DNA of 64,000 nt, taken from NCBI RefSeq assembly GCF_007748095.1, contig NZ_CP036287.1, positions 5,518,001 to 5,582,000 on the forward strand, written 5' to 3'. Shown in pieces: positions 8,586 through 19,307 of the stretch. A program made the position numbers and the translations under genes. The notes under the pieces are model-generated. The model was given only the letters and a program-made list of their open reading frames with translations, made no database searches and had not been told where the DNA came from. This DNA comes from Engelhardtia mirabilis (GTDB lineage: Bacteria > Planctomycetota > UBA1135 > GCA-002686595). Numbering within the stretch: the first letter of the stretch is position 1; every line of letters begins with the position of its first letter.

Positions 8586-8603
8586 GCCAATGGTCGGGGA
8601 ACG

Positions 8604-8609
8604 AGCATA
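8604..8609 (-). promoter_or_regulatory. Putative -10 box for the kinase unit
   Basis: TATGCT on the minus strand with 18 bases to the ATG at 8585. It matches the TANNNT pattern seen at many starts in this window; no -35 box recognised. Confidence 0.4.
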
Positions 8610-8829
8610 GACCTTGGAGCATCCGCCGGCCCCCCTGGCCTCGGCCCCCATCGACGACCGGAATTCGCGCTCGGCAGGCCCCACCGGCGTCCTGCACCCG
8701 CTGGCGGAGGCCTTCGACCCGGGTCGCACGCGCTGGGCGCGAGACTGCGATGACCGGCTAGTCGACGGAGACGGCGCCGTGTCAGGGACGAGCGGTCGAA
8801 CTGGCGATCGGCCCCCTGGCACCGGCGGT

Positions 8830-9114
8830 TCAGCGCTCCACGGTGACCCCGCGCCAGAAGGCCACGTGGTCCTTGATCTTCGCCGCGGCCGATTTCGGGT
8901 CCCGATAGACCCAGGCGGCATCGTCGTTGCGCTGGCCGTCCACGACGAGGGAGTAGTAGCTGGCCGTCCCCTTCCAACCGCAGACAGTGGTCTTGGCGCT
9001 TTCTTGGAAGAACTCGCGCTCGAGGCTCTCGGGCGGGAAGTAGACGTTCCCGTCGACCTCCTCGAAGACGTCGGTCTCGGCCAGGACGGTGCCATTCCAG
9101 ATAGCTCGGGGCAT
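8830..9114 (-). CDS. DUF427 domain protein
   Basis: 94 residues, matching the small single-domain DUF427 family (beta-rich fold): MPRAIWNGTVLAETD, then VYFPPESL, TTVCGWKGTASYYSL, and a closing DHVAFWRGVTVER. The family motif CxWKG is present. Function unknown; members are small cytosolic proteins widespread in bacteria. Divergent from the parvulin-like gene with a 66-base gap and 244 bases upstream of the kinase start, so probably transcribed separately. Confidence 0.85.
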   Translation of the reverse strand: MPRAIWNGTVLAETDVFEEVDGNVYFPPESLEREFFQESAKTTVCGWKGTASYYSLVVDGQRNDDAAWVYRDPKSAAAKIKDHVAFWRGVTVER

Positions 9115-9165
9115 GGATCTGCGGGGGCGGGTGGGGACGGGGCGGCGACCGGCTGGGCCGGCGGG

Positions 9166-9171
9166 TAGGAT
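9166..9171 (+). promoter_or_regulatory. Putative -10 box, near-leaderless start
   Basis: TAGGAT ends nine bases before the ATG at 9181. This leaves no room for a Shine-Dalgarno if transcription starts the usual 6-8 bases after the box. Confidence 0.5.
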
Positions 9172-9180
9172 CCCGCTCCC

Positions 9181-10746
9181 ATGGGCTCGAACAAGCAAGA
9201 TCGGAACCCCTGCCCGCGAGGATCGCGCCTGCTGACCTCGCTGGGCGCTCTCTTGGCATTGACCGCAGCTCCGCTCGGTAGCTGCATGGCCGCCGGGCTG
9301 CCGCCTGTGGCGACGGCGGTCGAGGCGCCGCCTCCCGAACCGCTGGCGGCTGCGGCGCCGACTTCTGTGATCGCCCCCACGGTGAGCCCCGCCCAGACCC
9401 GCCCTGCGCGGGCCGTCGAGGCCTCGGTAGCCCAGGACCTGCGTGGCGGGGCGATCCCGGCCCGCGCCGGGGACCTGGAGCTGACCTGGGAGGAGTTCGA
9501 CCAGGCCCTCCTCAATCGCGAGGGCACGGGCGAGGTCGCCGAGGTGGCCCTGGTCGACCTGGGCGAGCGCGCCCTGCTCCGCAACCTCGCGGACGCCAAG
9601 GGCGTGCAGGTGACCGACGACGACCTGGCGGCGAGCTTCGCCGAGCTCGACGGCCAACTGAGAGAGGCCGGCGTGGAGGGTGGCTTGGCGGCCGAGCTCG
9701 AGCGCGCGGGGGTGCCGCTGGACGACTTCAAGGACCGCCTGCGCCTGCAGATCGTGCTCGAGCGCCTGGTCCGCAAGGACCTTGCGATCCCCGCCGACCG
9801 TCCCTGCCCCGCCGACCAACAGCAGCTTTGGCTCGACGCCAAGCTCGGCGAAGCCAAGCTCGAGCGACTGCCGCGGCCGTGGGCCGACGGCGTCGTAGCG
9901 CGCATGGGCGAGCGCGCGATCACCGGCACCGAGCTGGCCGCCGCCCTGCGCCAGCAATTGCCGTCCGAGGAGCTGCGCGAGTTGTGCTTCCAGGTCCTCT
10001 TGGCCAAGGCCGTCGAGGCGCGCCTGCCCGACCTGTCGGCCGAGGGACGCGCCGCCGCGATCGAGGCCGAGGTGGGCCGCCGCCGCGCCGAGGCCGAGGC
10101 CGACCCGCGCTACCAAGGCGTGGCCTTCGAGCGACTGCTCGAGGCGCGCGGCATGACCCTCGACTCCATGCGCCAGGACCCCGCCGTGCGCGTCGCCGCC
10201 CTTTCGACGCATTTCGTCGACACCTCCGAGGGCGATGCGGGGTTGCGCCGCACCTACGAAGCCGAGCGCGACTGGTTCGAGGACCGCTTCGGGCGCTCGG
10301 TCTCGACGCGCATCCTGTACCTGATCGCGGCCCCCGAACGCGGCCCCTTGACCCCGCGCAACTACTCCGACGCCACCGCGGTGCTGGTGGACCTCGCGAC
10401 CCAGGTCACCGACGAGGACGCCTTCGACCGCCTGGCGCGGCTGCACTCCGAGGACGCCCTCTCGCGCGAGCGCGGCGGCTGGCTGGGATTCGTGGCCCGC
10501 GCCTCGGAGGGCGTGCCCGCTGCCCTGCGCGAGGAGATCTTCAACCAGGTCGACGCGGGCCAGAGCGGCCTGGTCGGCCCGGTGCGCCTGGACAACGGCA
10601 TGGCCCTCTTGTGGCTCGGGGCGGTGCGCCCGTCGCCGCCCTGGGAGCGCATGCGGGAGAACGTCCACCGCGAGCTGCGACGCCGTTTTCTGGTCGAGAC
10701 CCTGCCGCCGGAAACGGTCGTGACTTACCTCGACCCCGGGCGCTGA
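9181..10746 (+). CDS. Parvulin-type peptidyl-prolyl isomerase-like lipoprotein (SurA/PpiC-like)
   Basis: 521 residues. The N-terminus is a signal sequence ending in a possible lipobox (LGSC, Cys near residue 35), then a Pro/Ala linker. The middle has two SurA-N-like helical chaperone segments (about 95-215 and 235-345). The C-terminal ~150 residues resemble a parvulin domain: TRILYLIAA, a helical insertion with DAFDRLARLHSED, then GGWLGFVAR, IFNQVDAGQSGLVGPVRLDNG and ALLWLGAV. Probably an extracytoplasmic folding factor. Whether the isomerase site is active cannot be told by eye. Preceded at nine bases by TAGGAT. Confidence 0.75.
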   Translation: MGSNKQDRNPCPRGSRLLTSLGALLALTAAPLGSCMAAGLPPVATAVEAPPPEPLAAAAPTSVIAPTVSPAQTRPARAVEASVAQDLRGGAIPARAGDLELTWEEFDQALLNREGTGEVAEVALVDLGERALLRNLADAKGVQVTDDDLAASFAELDGQLREAGVEGGLAAELERAGVPLDDFKDRLRLQIVLERLVRKDLAIPADRPCPADQQQLWLDAKLGEAKLERLPRPWADGVVARMGERAITGTELAAALRQQLPSEELRELCFQVLLAKAVEARLPDLSAEGRAAAIEAEVGRRRAEAEADPRYQGVAFERLLEARGMTLDSMRQDPAVRVAALSTHFVDTSEGDAGLRRTYEAERDWFEDRFGRSVSTRILYLIAAPERGPLTPRNYSDATAVLVDLATQVTDEDAFDRLARLHSEDALSRERGGWLGFVARASEGVPAALREEIFNQVDAGQSGLVGPVRLDNGMALLWLGAVRPSPPWERMRENVHRELRRRFLVETLPPETVVTYLDPGR

Positions 10747-10957
10747 GCGCCGCCACGCCCGCCGCCGCCCACGGGTTGGCACGGGCTGGATGATGCGCTG
10801 CGTGGAGCTGGAACGTCGCTTGCTGCGGAGCTCGACCATCGCGCAGCGCCAACCTCGCTACACAACCACCGACGGCCCCCGATCGTTGCCCCGACGACTG
10901 CGCCTGCTCGCCCATGTTTCGGCGAGCCCCCCTCGACAACCTTTCTAGGCCGTCCCC

Positions 10958-11539
10958 ATGGATTTCCTGACTGAACTCTGGCTGCCGATCCTGCTCGCCG
11001 CGGTGCTCGTCTTCGTCTACAGCTCGATCTCCCACATGGTGATCCAGTTCCACAAGAAGGACTACGACGGGATCCCGAACGAGGAGGCCGCGATCGCGTC
11101 CCTGCGCGCGGCGAAGCTGCCGCCGGGCAACTACGTGACGCCCTGGTGCGACTCCATGAAGGAGATGGGCACGCCGGAGTTCATGGCGAAGTGGAAAGAG
11201 GGGCCGGTGGCCTTCCTGGTGGTGCGCCCCAATGGACCGCCGAACATGGGCGTCTTCCTGGGCTCGTGGTTCGCCTACTGCATCGTGGTCGCCGCGGTCG
11301 TGGCCTACATCACGCGCCTGGGCCTGGACCCGGGTGCGGACTACCTGAAGGTCTTCCAACTCGCCGGCGCGGTGACCTTCGTCGCCTACGGCATGTCGTC
11401 GGTCCCCGAGTCGATCTGGAAGGGCCAGCGCTGGTCGACCACCCTGCGCTTCGCGATCGACGGCCTGGTCTACGCCCTGCTCAGCGGCGGGGTCTTCGGC
11501 TGGCTGTGGCCCTCGGCAACGGGGATCGTCGCCGGCTGA
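10958..11539 (+). CDS. Conserved integral membrane protein, function unknown
   Basis: 193 residues with an N-terminal membrane span (residues 7-27), a soluble stretch of ~70 residues with the conserved-looking SMKEMGTPEFMAKWKEGPV, and three further spans (about 103-123, 130-150, 165-190). The pattern matches a hypothetical membrane family I associate with Acidobacteria and Planctomycetes, but no role is known. It lies 87 bases upstream of the three vertex genes. The intervening TAACCT (11585-11590) suggests they have their own promoter, so functional linkage is uncertain. Confidence 0.65.
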   Translation: MDFLTELWLPILLAAVLVFVYSSISHMVIQFHKKDYDGIPNEEAAIASLRAAKLPPGNYVTPWCDSMKEMGTPEFMAKWKEGPVAFLVVRPNGPPNMGVFLGSWFAYCIVVAAVVAYITRLGLDPGADYLKVFQLAGAVTFVAYGMSSVPESIWKGQRWSTTLRFAIDGLVYALLSGGVFGWLWPSATGIVAG

Positions 11540-11584
11540 GCGACGCGGATCGGCGCGCGCCGCGACGGCGGCCCGCCGATCGGC

Positions 11585-11590
11585 TAACCT
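11585..11590 (+). promoter_or_regulatory. Putative -10 box for the vertex-gene cluster
   Basis: TAACCT lies 36 bases before the ATG at 11627. A GGAGGGG ribosome-binding site sits about ten bases before the same ATG, so this gene, unlike many here, would have a leader. Confidence 0.4.
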
Positions 11591-11626
11591 GACCGCCTCC
11601 CCGCTCCCCCTGGAGGGGACCCCACC

Positions 11627-11920
11627 ATGCTCATCGCCAAGGTCGTCGGAAGCGTCGTCGCCACTCGCAAGGACGAGAAGCTGGAGCAGCAGAAGCTGCT
11701 CGTCTGCCAGGTCCACGACCACAAGGGCTCGCCGGTCGAGCAGTACGTGGTCGCCGTCGACTCGGTCGGTGCAGGTCCGGGCGACGTGGTGCTGTACGCC
11801 ACCGGTTCCTCCGCGCGCCAGACCCACCTGACCGAGGGCAAGCCCTGCGACGCGGTGATCATGGCCGTGGTCGACTCGTGGGACCTCGGCGGCGAGAACG
11901 TCTACGAGAAGTGGGCCTGA
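11627..11920 (+). CDS. EutN/CcmL family microcompartment vertex protein (copy 1)
   Basis: 97 residues, the full length of the family (BMC-P, pentamers that cap shell vertices). Motifs: LIAKVVGSVVATRKDEKLEQ, KLLVCQVHD, VAVDSVGAGPGDVVLY, TGSSARQT, and CDAVIMAVVDSWDL. GAGPGD and GSSAR are the most diagnostic. Four bases separate it from copy 2. Three consecutive BMC-P paralogues fit the Planctomycetes-Verrucomicrobia (PVM-type) shell, where three are typical. Hexameric shell genes are absent from this window. Confidence 0.9.
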   Translation: MLIAKVVGSVVATRKDEKLEQQKLLVCQVHDHKGSPVEQYVVAVDSVGAGPGDVVLYATGSSARQTHLTEGKPCDAVIMAVVDSWDLGGENVYEKWA

Positions 11921-11924
11921 GTCC

Positions 11925-12224
11925 ATGTACCTGGCGCGCGTGATCGGCCGCCTGGTGGCGAGCCAGAGCTACGAGGGACTCGCGCGAGTGCCCTACCAAC
12001 TCATCCAGCCCCTGGACGAGAACGGCGCGCCGATGGGCGCGACCCTGGTCGCTTGCACGGCGATCTCCAGCGGCCCGGGCGACCTGGTGACCTACGTCGA
12101 CGGCCGCGAGGCGGCCCTGGCACTCGAAGAGACCTTCGTGCCGGTCGACGCGACCATCCTGGGCTTCGTCGAGCAGGCCACGCGCCTGGGCGAGATCATC
12201 GGGCGCGAGGAGGCCCCGGCCTGA
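11925..12224 (+). CDS. EutN/CcmL family microcompartment vertex protein (copy 2)
   Basis: 99 residues, diverged from copies 1 and 3. It keeps YLARVIGRLVASQSYEGLARVPYQLIQPLDE and ISSGPGDLVTYVDGREA, then VDATILGFVEQ. The usual GAGxGD is SSGPGD here and GSSAR is DGREA, so the pore-side loop differs and it may have a distinct place in the shell. Its stop codon overlaps the start of copy 3 (TGATG), pointing to coupled translation and one transcript. Confidence 0.85.
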   Translation: MYLARVIGRLVASQSYEGLARVPYQLIQPLDENGAPMGATLVACTAISSGPGDLVTYVDGREAALALEETFVPVDATILGFVEQATRLGEIIGREEAPA

Positions 12225-12544
12225 TGTTCCTGGCCGACGTGATCGGAACGGTGGTGGCGCCGGTGCAGCACCCGAGCCTCGAGGGGCGCACGCAGTTGCT
12301 GCTGCGGCCCCTGTCCCCGACGGGCGAGGCCGCGGGCAAGACCCGCGTGGCGATCGACCACGTGGGCGCCGGGGTCGGCGACCGGGTGATCGTGATCGAC
12401 GAGGGCAACAGCGGCCGACAATTGCTCGGGGGCGCCGAGCTGCCGATCAAGACGATCGTGGTCGGGATCGTCGACGCCATCGAGCACCTGGGCAAGGTGG
12501 TCTACGACCATCGCGCCCATCCGCCGCTCGAGCGGCGCAGCTGA
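12224..12544 (+). CDS. EutN/CcmL family microcompartment vertex protein (copy 3)
   Basis: 106 residues from the ATG overlapping the previous stop. Motifs: FLADVIGTVVAPVQHPSLEG, LLLRPLSP, VAIDHVGAGVGDRVIVIDEGNSGRQL, then IKTIVVGIVDAIEHL. A short charged tail (RAHPPLERRS) extends past the usual end. With copies 1 and 2 it makes a three-gene set. The next gene is 366 bases away and unrelated. Confidence 0.88.
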   Translation: MFLADVIGTVVAPVQHPSLEGRTQLLLRPLSPTGEAAGKTRVAIDHVGAGVGDRVIVIDEGNSGRQLLGGAELPIKTIVVGIVDAIEHLGKVVYDHRAHPPLERRS

Positions 12545-12910
12545 CCCCCTGCCAGCGGCAACGCAGCCGCCGGGGTGAGCACGCCCGTAGGGTGAGCCCG
12601 CCAACGCTGGGACGGACTCGGCGCCAGCCCCTGAATCCCGAGCACCCAGCCCGGTCGCCAGCGTCACTGCTCGGCCGCTCGGCGGCAGCTGCCGGGAACG
12701 GGCCGTCGCCCGCAGGGCGCGCCGACGGCCCCTGTCCGCAGCGATGCTCGCCAGGAAACGCAACGCCGCAGGCGGCGGCCAGGGCCAGGCGAGTTTCGGA
12801 GCGATCGTGATCCAGGACACTAGCATGGGCCAGCCGGTCCAGCGCGACTCGGCCGGCCTGACCGGCAGTCGCCCAGCGGCGCCCCGTCCCCACGAAACCC
12901 GGCGCACTCG
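12545..12910. other. Intergenic region without recognised features
   Basis: The 366 bases hold no frame with coding bias and no clear repeat. There is local dyad symmetry but no terminator-like T run. Confidence 0.5.
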
Positions 12911-14011
12911 ATGCACTACCGATTCCCACTCGCCTTCCTGGCCGCATTTGCGGCGCTCGGCTCCCTCGAGCTCCACGCCAGCCCCACTGCCGGTGCGCGC
13001 GTTGGCGATGCGCCACTTACCATCCAGCGCGAGTACGCCTCCGATGGCGGACTCTCCCTCGCTGTTGCGGGTGGTCAGCCAGGGGACATCGCCATCCTGG
13101 TCGTCGCGGCGACCACCGCTTCCGCCGAGCAGGCGATGGAGCGACTGCCGCTCCTGTCGGACTGCGCAGTAACCCTGATACCGGTCGGGCCGTTCGACTC
13201 GTCCGGTACGACGACGGCTCGGGTTCACGTTCCGCTCGATTCTGCGCGGGACACCGCGTCTATGCAGCTGGCGGCCTTTTCCTTCACCGGCGGTCACTCG
13301 CCCGCCCCCCATTCGACCGCACCGCCGCAGTCCCTCTGGGGCTCGGGTCTCCAGCCGGGCACGGCGCCCAGCCACCGCGCGGACGGAATCAAAGTGACGC
13401 TCTTGCAGAACGTGGCCAACGACGGGGGCGCCTGCGGCGAGACCGGACTGCCGAATGAGATGGTCGGCATGCTGATTCCCGACCACCTGCATCCGACGAG
13501 TTGGTACACGCTCGACCCAGGCGCGACGATGGTCGAGTTCCCGGACGGGCAGGCCCTGATCACCGCACAGGTGCATCACATCTACTCACCGGCGCTGCGA
13601 TTCGAAGTGCTGATCACACTCGGGGGCCGCCTCGAGGCCGGCGACATCGGCTATCCCTGTGCCGGAACGCCCTACTACAAGTTCGGGCCCCTGGCCCAGT
13701 GCCCGTCCTACCTGAGTGGCCAGGGTGGACCGATCGATCCGATCAAGTGGCGCTGCTACCAGAGCATGTCGGGCTCGCTGGTCGGCGTTGACGATCTGGC
13801 GGGTGCGTACGGGACCCTGATCCCATTCGAAGCCGCCTTCCAGGCGGGTGAAGCCGCCAACGACAAGAACCTCGCTCATGGAGCTTCGGGCTGGTTCAGC
13901 GTCACCTACACCAGCCAACCGTTCAACGGACCGCCGCTGCCTGCCGAAGTGAACATGCTCGTCGAGCTCTTCGCCGACTTCGTACCGCATGCAGGCCTGG
14001 GCCAGCTCTGA
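12911..14011 (+). CDS. Secreted protein of unknown function
   Basis: 366 residues with a signal peptide (YRFPLAFLAAFAALGSLELHA, cleavage near residue 23). The mature part is beta-rich with four Cys (two around CAVTLIPVGPF and GGACGETGLPNE, two around YPCAGTPYYKFGPLAQCPSY) that could form disulfides outside the cytoplasm. The segment GGLSLAVAGGQPGDIAILVVAATTA resembles a repeat common in planctomycete secreted proteins. Base composition is slightly less GC-rich than neighbouring housekeeping genes. No family recognised. It ends beside a hairpin shared with the convergent kinase gene. Confidence 0.65.
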   Translation: MHYRFPLAFLAAFAALGSLELHASPTAGARVGDAPLTIQREYASDGGLSLAVAGGQPGDIAILVVAATTASAEQAMERLPLLSDCAVTLIPVGPFDSSGTTTARVHVPLDSARDTASMQLAAFSFTGGHSPAPHSTAPPQSLWGSGLQPGTAPSHRADGIKVTLLQNVANDGGACGETGLPNEMVGMLIPDHLHPTSWYTLDPGATMVEFPDGQALITAQVHHIYSPALRFEVLITLGGRLEAGDIGYPCAGTPYYKFGPLAQCPSYLSGQGGPIDPIKWRCYQSMSGSLVGVDDLAGAYGTLIPFEAAFQAGEAANDKNLAHGASGWFSVTYTSQPFNGPPLPAEVNMLVELFADFVPHAGLGQL

Positions 14012-14020
14012 TCAGGCCTT

Positions 14021-14043
14021 GACGCGGGAGCGTCCGGCTCCCG

Positions 14044-14045
<2 letters not shown>
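14021..14045. terminator. Hairpin between convergent genes
   Basis: GAC-GGGAGC pairs with GCTCCC-GTC (14021-14031 with 14037-14045, one bulge) around a short loop. It lies between two convergent stop codons and has no T run on either side, so terminator activity is plausible but not demonstrated. Confidence 0.35.
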
Positions 14046-16701
<2,656 letters not shown>

Positions 16702-16762
16702 GGCCAGCGGAGCCGCGGGAGCTGCCCGAGATGGTAGGTCACGGCGCGCGGCCCGCCGTCGA

Positions 16763-16768
16763 TAGGAT
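16763..16768 (+). promoter_or_regulatory. Putative -10 box, leaderless start
   Basis: TAGGAT ends exactly seven bases before ATG at 16776, so transcription would begin at or next to the A of the start codon. There is no Shine-Dalgarno. Confidence 0.55.
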
Positions 16769-16775
16769 CTGCGGG

Positions 16776-18467
16776 ATGAGCTGCCTCTCGATTGCCGCCG
16801 CCGTCATTCTCGCAACGCCCCCCCTGGCCCCGTCGGCCCCCCAGGAAGCCCAGGACTCTGGCGGGCCCCTCGATGCGGAGCGGGCCTGCTACGACGTGCT
16901 GCGCTACGACCTGTCGATCCAGGTCGACCCGCAGCAGGAGCGGATCCTGGGTTCGAACCGCATCACCGCCCGACTCCTGTCGACCACGGACCGCATCCGC
17001 GTCGACCTCGACCGGCGGTTGGCCGTGCACGACGTGTCGATGAACGACATCGGTCACGTCGACGCAGTGGGCTACGTCGACGTGAACGACGTCGTCACCG
17101 GTGGCGAGCGCACCGAGGACTTCTTCTTCGTTCCGATCGCGGGCGTGTCGCCCGGAGATGTCTTCACGATCGACATCAACTACGGCGGGTCACCCCGGGA
17201 AGCGGTGCGCGCTCCCTGGGACGGCGGTTTCGTGTGGGCCCAGACTCCCAGCGGTGCGCCGTGGATAGCGACGGCCTGCCAGGGCGAGGGCGCCGACCTC
17301 TGGTGGCCGTGCAAGGACCACCCTTCGGACGAGCCGGACTCGATGGGCATCGACGTCGAGGTGCCGGACCCGCTCGTCGTGGCCACCAACGGCCGCCTGC
17401 TCGGCACCTGGCCCGCAGCCCGCCCTGGACACACCATCCATCGCTGGGAGGTTTCGACCCCCATCAACAACTACGGCGTGGCCCTGAACATCGCTCCCTA
17501 CGTACGCCTGGAGCACCTCTACACCAGCGTCACCGGCGAGCGCTTCCCCTTCTACTTCTGGGTCCTGCCGGAGGACGAGGCCAAGGGGCGCGCGATCCTC
17601 CCGGAGTTCGCCGGACACATGCGGCAGCTGGAGGAGCTCTGCGGCCCCTATCCCTTCCGCGCGGACAAGTACGGCGTGGTGCAGACGCCGCACCTGGGCA
17701 TGGAGCACCAGTCGATCATCGCCTACGGCAACCGCTTCGCCGGGGACCCGAACTTCGAGTACGACTGGCTGCACCACCACGAGCTGTCCCACGAGTGGTG
17801 GGGCAACATGGTCACCGCGCGCGACTGGAACGACTTCTGGATCCACGAGGGCATCGGCACCTACGTGCAGGCCCTCTACCTAGAACAGCGCTTCGGCCCC
17901 GAGGCCTACCGCCAGAAGATGGCCGCAGACCGCCGCCGCATCGCCAACACCGGCCCCGTGGCGCCGCGCGGCTCGAAGAGCACGGGCTGGATGTACCTGG
18001 GCCGACCCGGCAACGGCTCGCCCGGCGGCGACATCTACTTCAAGGGCTCCTGGGTCTGCCACGAGCTGCGCTGGCTCCTCGGCGACGACGAGTTCTTCCA
18101 CGTCCTGCGGCGCTGGGCCTACCCCGACCCCGCCCTCGAGCTCGTCACCGACGGCGCCCAGTGCCGCTTCACCACCACCGACGAGCTACTCGAGATCGCG
18201 AACCGCGAGACCGGCCGCGACCTCGCCTGGTACTTCGAAGTCGCCCTGCGCCGAGCAGCCCTCCCGACCCTCGAGACCCAACGCGACGGCACCAGCCTGA
18301 CCCTGCGCTGGAGCACCCCGGACGACCTGCCCTACCCCATGCCCGTCGAACTCGACCTCGACGGCCACCGCCGCACCGTCCCGATCCCCCCCGAAGGCAC
18401 CACCATCGACGTCGGCCAAGCCAAGCTCACCATCGACCCCGACGACTGGCTCCTGGGCGCCGAGTAA
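16776..18467 (+). CDS. M1 family aminopeptidase, secreted
   Basis: 563 residues from the ATG at 16776, chosen because the next ~20 residues form a signal peptide and a TAGGAT box lies seven bases upstream. The N-terminal beta-domain (YDLSIQVDPQQERILGSNRITARL) is typical of M1 enzymes. The catalytic site has HHELSHEWWGN (His335, Glu336, His339) and Glu358 in HEGIGTYVQALY at the canonical spacing. The usual GAMEN is GMEHQ here, an accepted variant. It releases N-terminal residues from peptides, probably in the periplasm. The C-terminal helical domain is short, so the enzyme is smaller than ~850-residue PepN. It is followed by the repeat array. Confidence 0.9.
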   Translation: MSCLSIAAAVILATPPLAPSAPQEAQDSGGPLDAERACYDVLRYDLSIQVDPQQERILGSNRITARLLSTTDRIRVDLDRRLAVHDVSMNDIGHVDAVGYVDVNDVVTGGERTEDFFFVPIAGVSPGDVFTIDINYGGSPREAVRAPWDGGFVWAQTPSGAPWIATACQGEGADLWWPCKDHPSDEPDSMGIDVEVPDPLVVATNGRLLGTWPAARPGHTIHRWEVSTPINNYGVALNIAPYVRLEHLYTSVTGERFPFYFWVLPEDEAKGRAILPEFAGHMRQLEELCGPYPFRADKYGVVQTPHLGMEHQSIIAYGNRFAGDPNFEYDWLHHHELSHEWWGNMVTARDWNDFWIHEGIGTYVQALYLEQRFGPEAYRQKMAADRRRIANTGPVAPRGSKSTGWMYLGRPGNGSPGGDIYFKGSWVCHELRWLLGDDEFFHVLRRWAYPDPALELVTDGAQCRFTTTDELLEIANRETGRDLAWYFEVALRRAALPTLETQRDGTSLTLRWSTPDDLPYPMPVELDLDGHRRTVPIPPEGTTIDVGQAKLTIDPDDWLLGAE

Positions 18468-18528
18468 CCCCAACCGAGCCCGCCCGACCGGCGCCCCCGC
18501 ATCCGCCAGCCCCCCCCTCTCGGCCCGA
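18468..18528. other. Spacer between aminopeptidase gene and repeat array
   Basis: C/G-rich bases without a frame, hairpin or T run. Transcripts from the aminopeptidase gene would enter the hairpin array directly. Confidence 0.5.
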
Positions 18529-18826
18529 GCAGCCCGATTGCTCCAACGGCACCAGCCGTTGGGCCCATAGCACCGCTGGGCCCAAAGCACCGCAGCCCGA
18601 TTTGCTCCAACGGCACCAGCCGTTCGGCCCATAGCACCGCAGCCCGATTTGCTCCAACGGCACCAGCCGTTCGGCCCATCGCACCGCAGCCCGATTTGCT
18701 CCAACGGCACCAGCCGTTCGGCCCATAGCACCGCAGCCCGATTTGCTCCAACGGCACCAGCCGTTCGGCCCATAGCACCGCAGCCCGATTTGCTCCAACG
18801 GCGCCAGCCGTTGGGCCAACAACAGC
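18529..18826. repeat. 47-bp tandem hairpin array, six copies
   Basis: Copies begin at 18529, 18592, 18639, 18686, 18733 and 18780. The four central units are exactly 47 bp and almost identical; the first has a 17-bp insertion and a 1-base deletion, the last has drifted. Each unit contains CCAACGGC-ACCA-GCCGTTGG, an 8-bp stem with a tetraloop; in middle copies one base at the stem foot is changed (GCCGTTCGG). There are no unique spacers and no cas gene, so it is not CRISPR. The array runs straight into the hairpin cluster at 18827. Confidence 0.95.
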
Positions 18827-19002
18827 CCTCTAATTTGCGTCGGCGAAGCCGACCAAATTAGAGGCCCGCCGTCGAAACGGCGAGCCGAGGGGTGCCGAAG
18901 CACCGACCGTTGCAAGGGCGGCCGGTGCTCCGGGCAGTTGGATCGGTCCCGCCCGGCGTAAGCCGAGCGCGACCTCTCCGGTGCCACAGGCGAGCCTGTG
19001 GC
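18827..19002. repeat. Run of five small stable hairpins
   Basis: Five inverted repeats follow one another: 18827-18864 (11-bp stem CCTCTAATTTG, then GTCGGC-GAA-GCCGAC), 18867-18882 (CGCCGT-CGAA-ACGGCG), 18891-18904 (GGTGC-CGAA-GCACC), 18954-18965 (CGGC-GTAA-GCCG) and 18983-19002 (GCCACAGG-CGAG-CCTGTGGC). Loops of GAA, CGAA or GTAA in G/C stems are known to be exceptionally stable in DNA and RNA. Nothing here is coding. Confidence 0.9.
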
Positions 19003-19307
19003 GAGGCCGCCGATCCGCTCTCCCCAGCGATCGGCAGCCACCAGAGCCCCGCGGGGGCGAAACTCCGGAGTAGGGGTGTCGGTCCGGCTCGTCTCCCCAC
19101 GAGCTGGCCCTCGCCCTTCCTGGGGACTGAACGCATTTGGGGAGACTTCAGACGGGCCAAATCGAAGTTTTTCGTCCCTGCCTCCCGGGCCAGCTCGGCT
19201 CGGCCGCGCGTTCGATGGGACCCAGGGACGCCCGGGTCGCGCGAGGAGCCCGCGAGCGCCTGGGGTAGACTCCTGCCCGCCCGATCCCACCTGGACCGAG
19301 CCCTCCC
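19003..19307. other. Intergenic region upstream of aldolase operon
   Basis: No gene is supported. It holds a likely -10 box, TAGACT at 19266-19271, 36 bases before the ATG at 19308, and short inverted pieces (CCCCGCGGGG near 19040). No other recognised feature. Confidence 0.5.
19266..19271 (+). promoter_or_regulatory. Putative -10 box for the aldolase operon
   Basis: TAGACT 36 bases before the ATG at 19308, preceded by GGGG. It fits the TAGNNT pattern seen upstream of many genes here. Confidence 0.4.

Noticed and set aside
8586..10007. Minus-strand extension of the kinase frame
   Set aside because: It runs antisense through the parvulin-like gene and over the DUF427 gene without any domain.
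18529..18826. CRISPR array
   Set aside because: Units are contiguous with no unique spacers, and no cas gene is in the window.
18827..19002. Integron attC sites
   Set aside because: No integrase, no conserved R/L boxes, and hairpins of different sequence.
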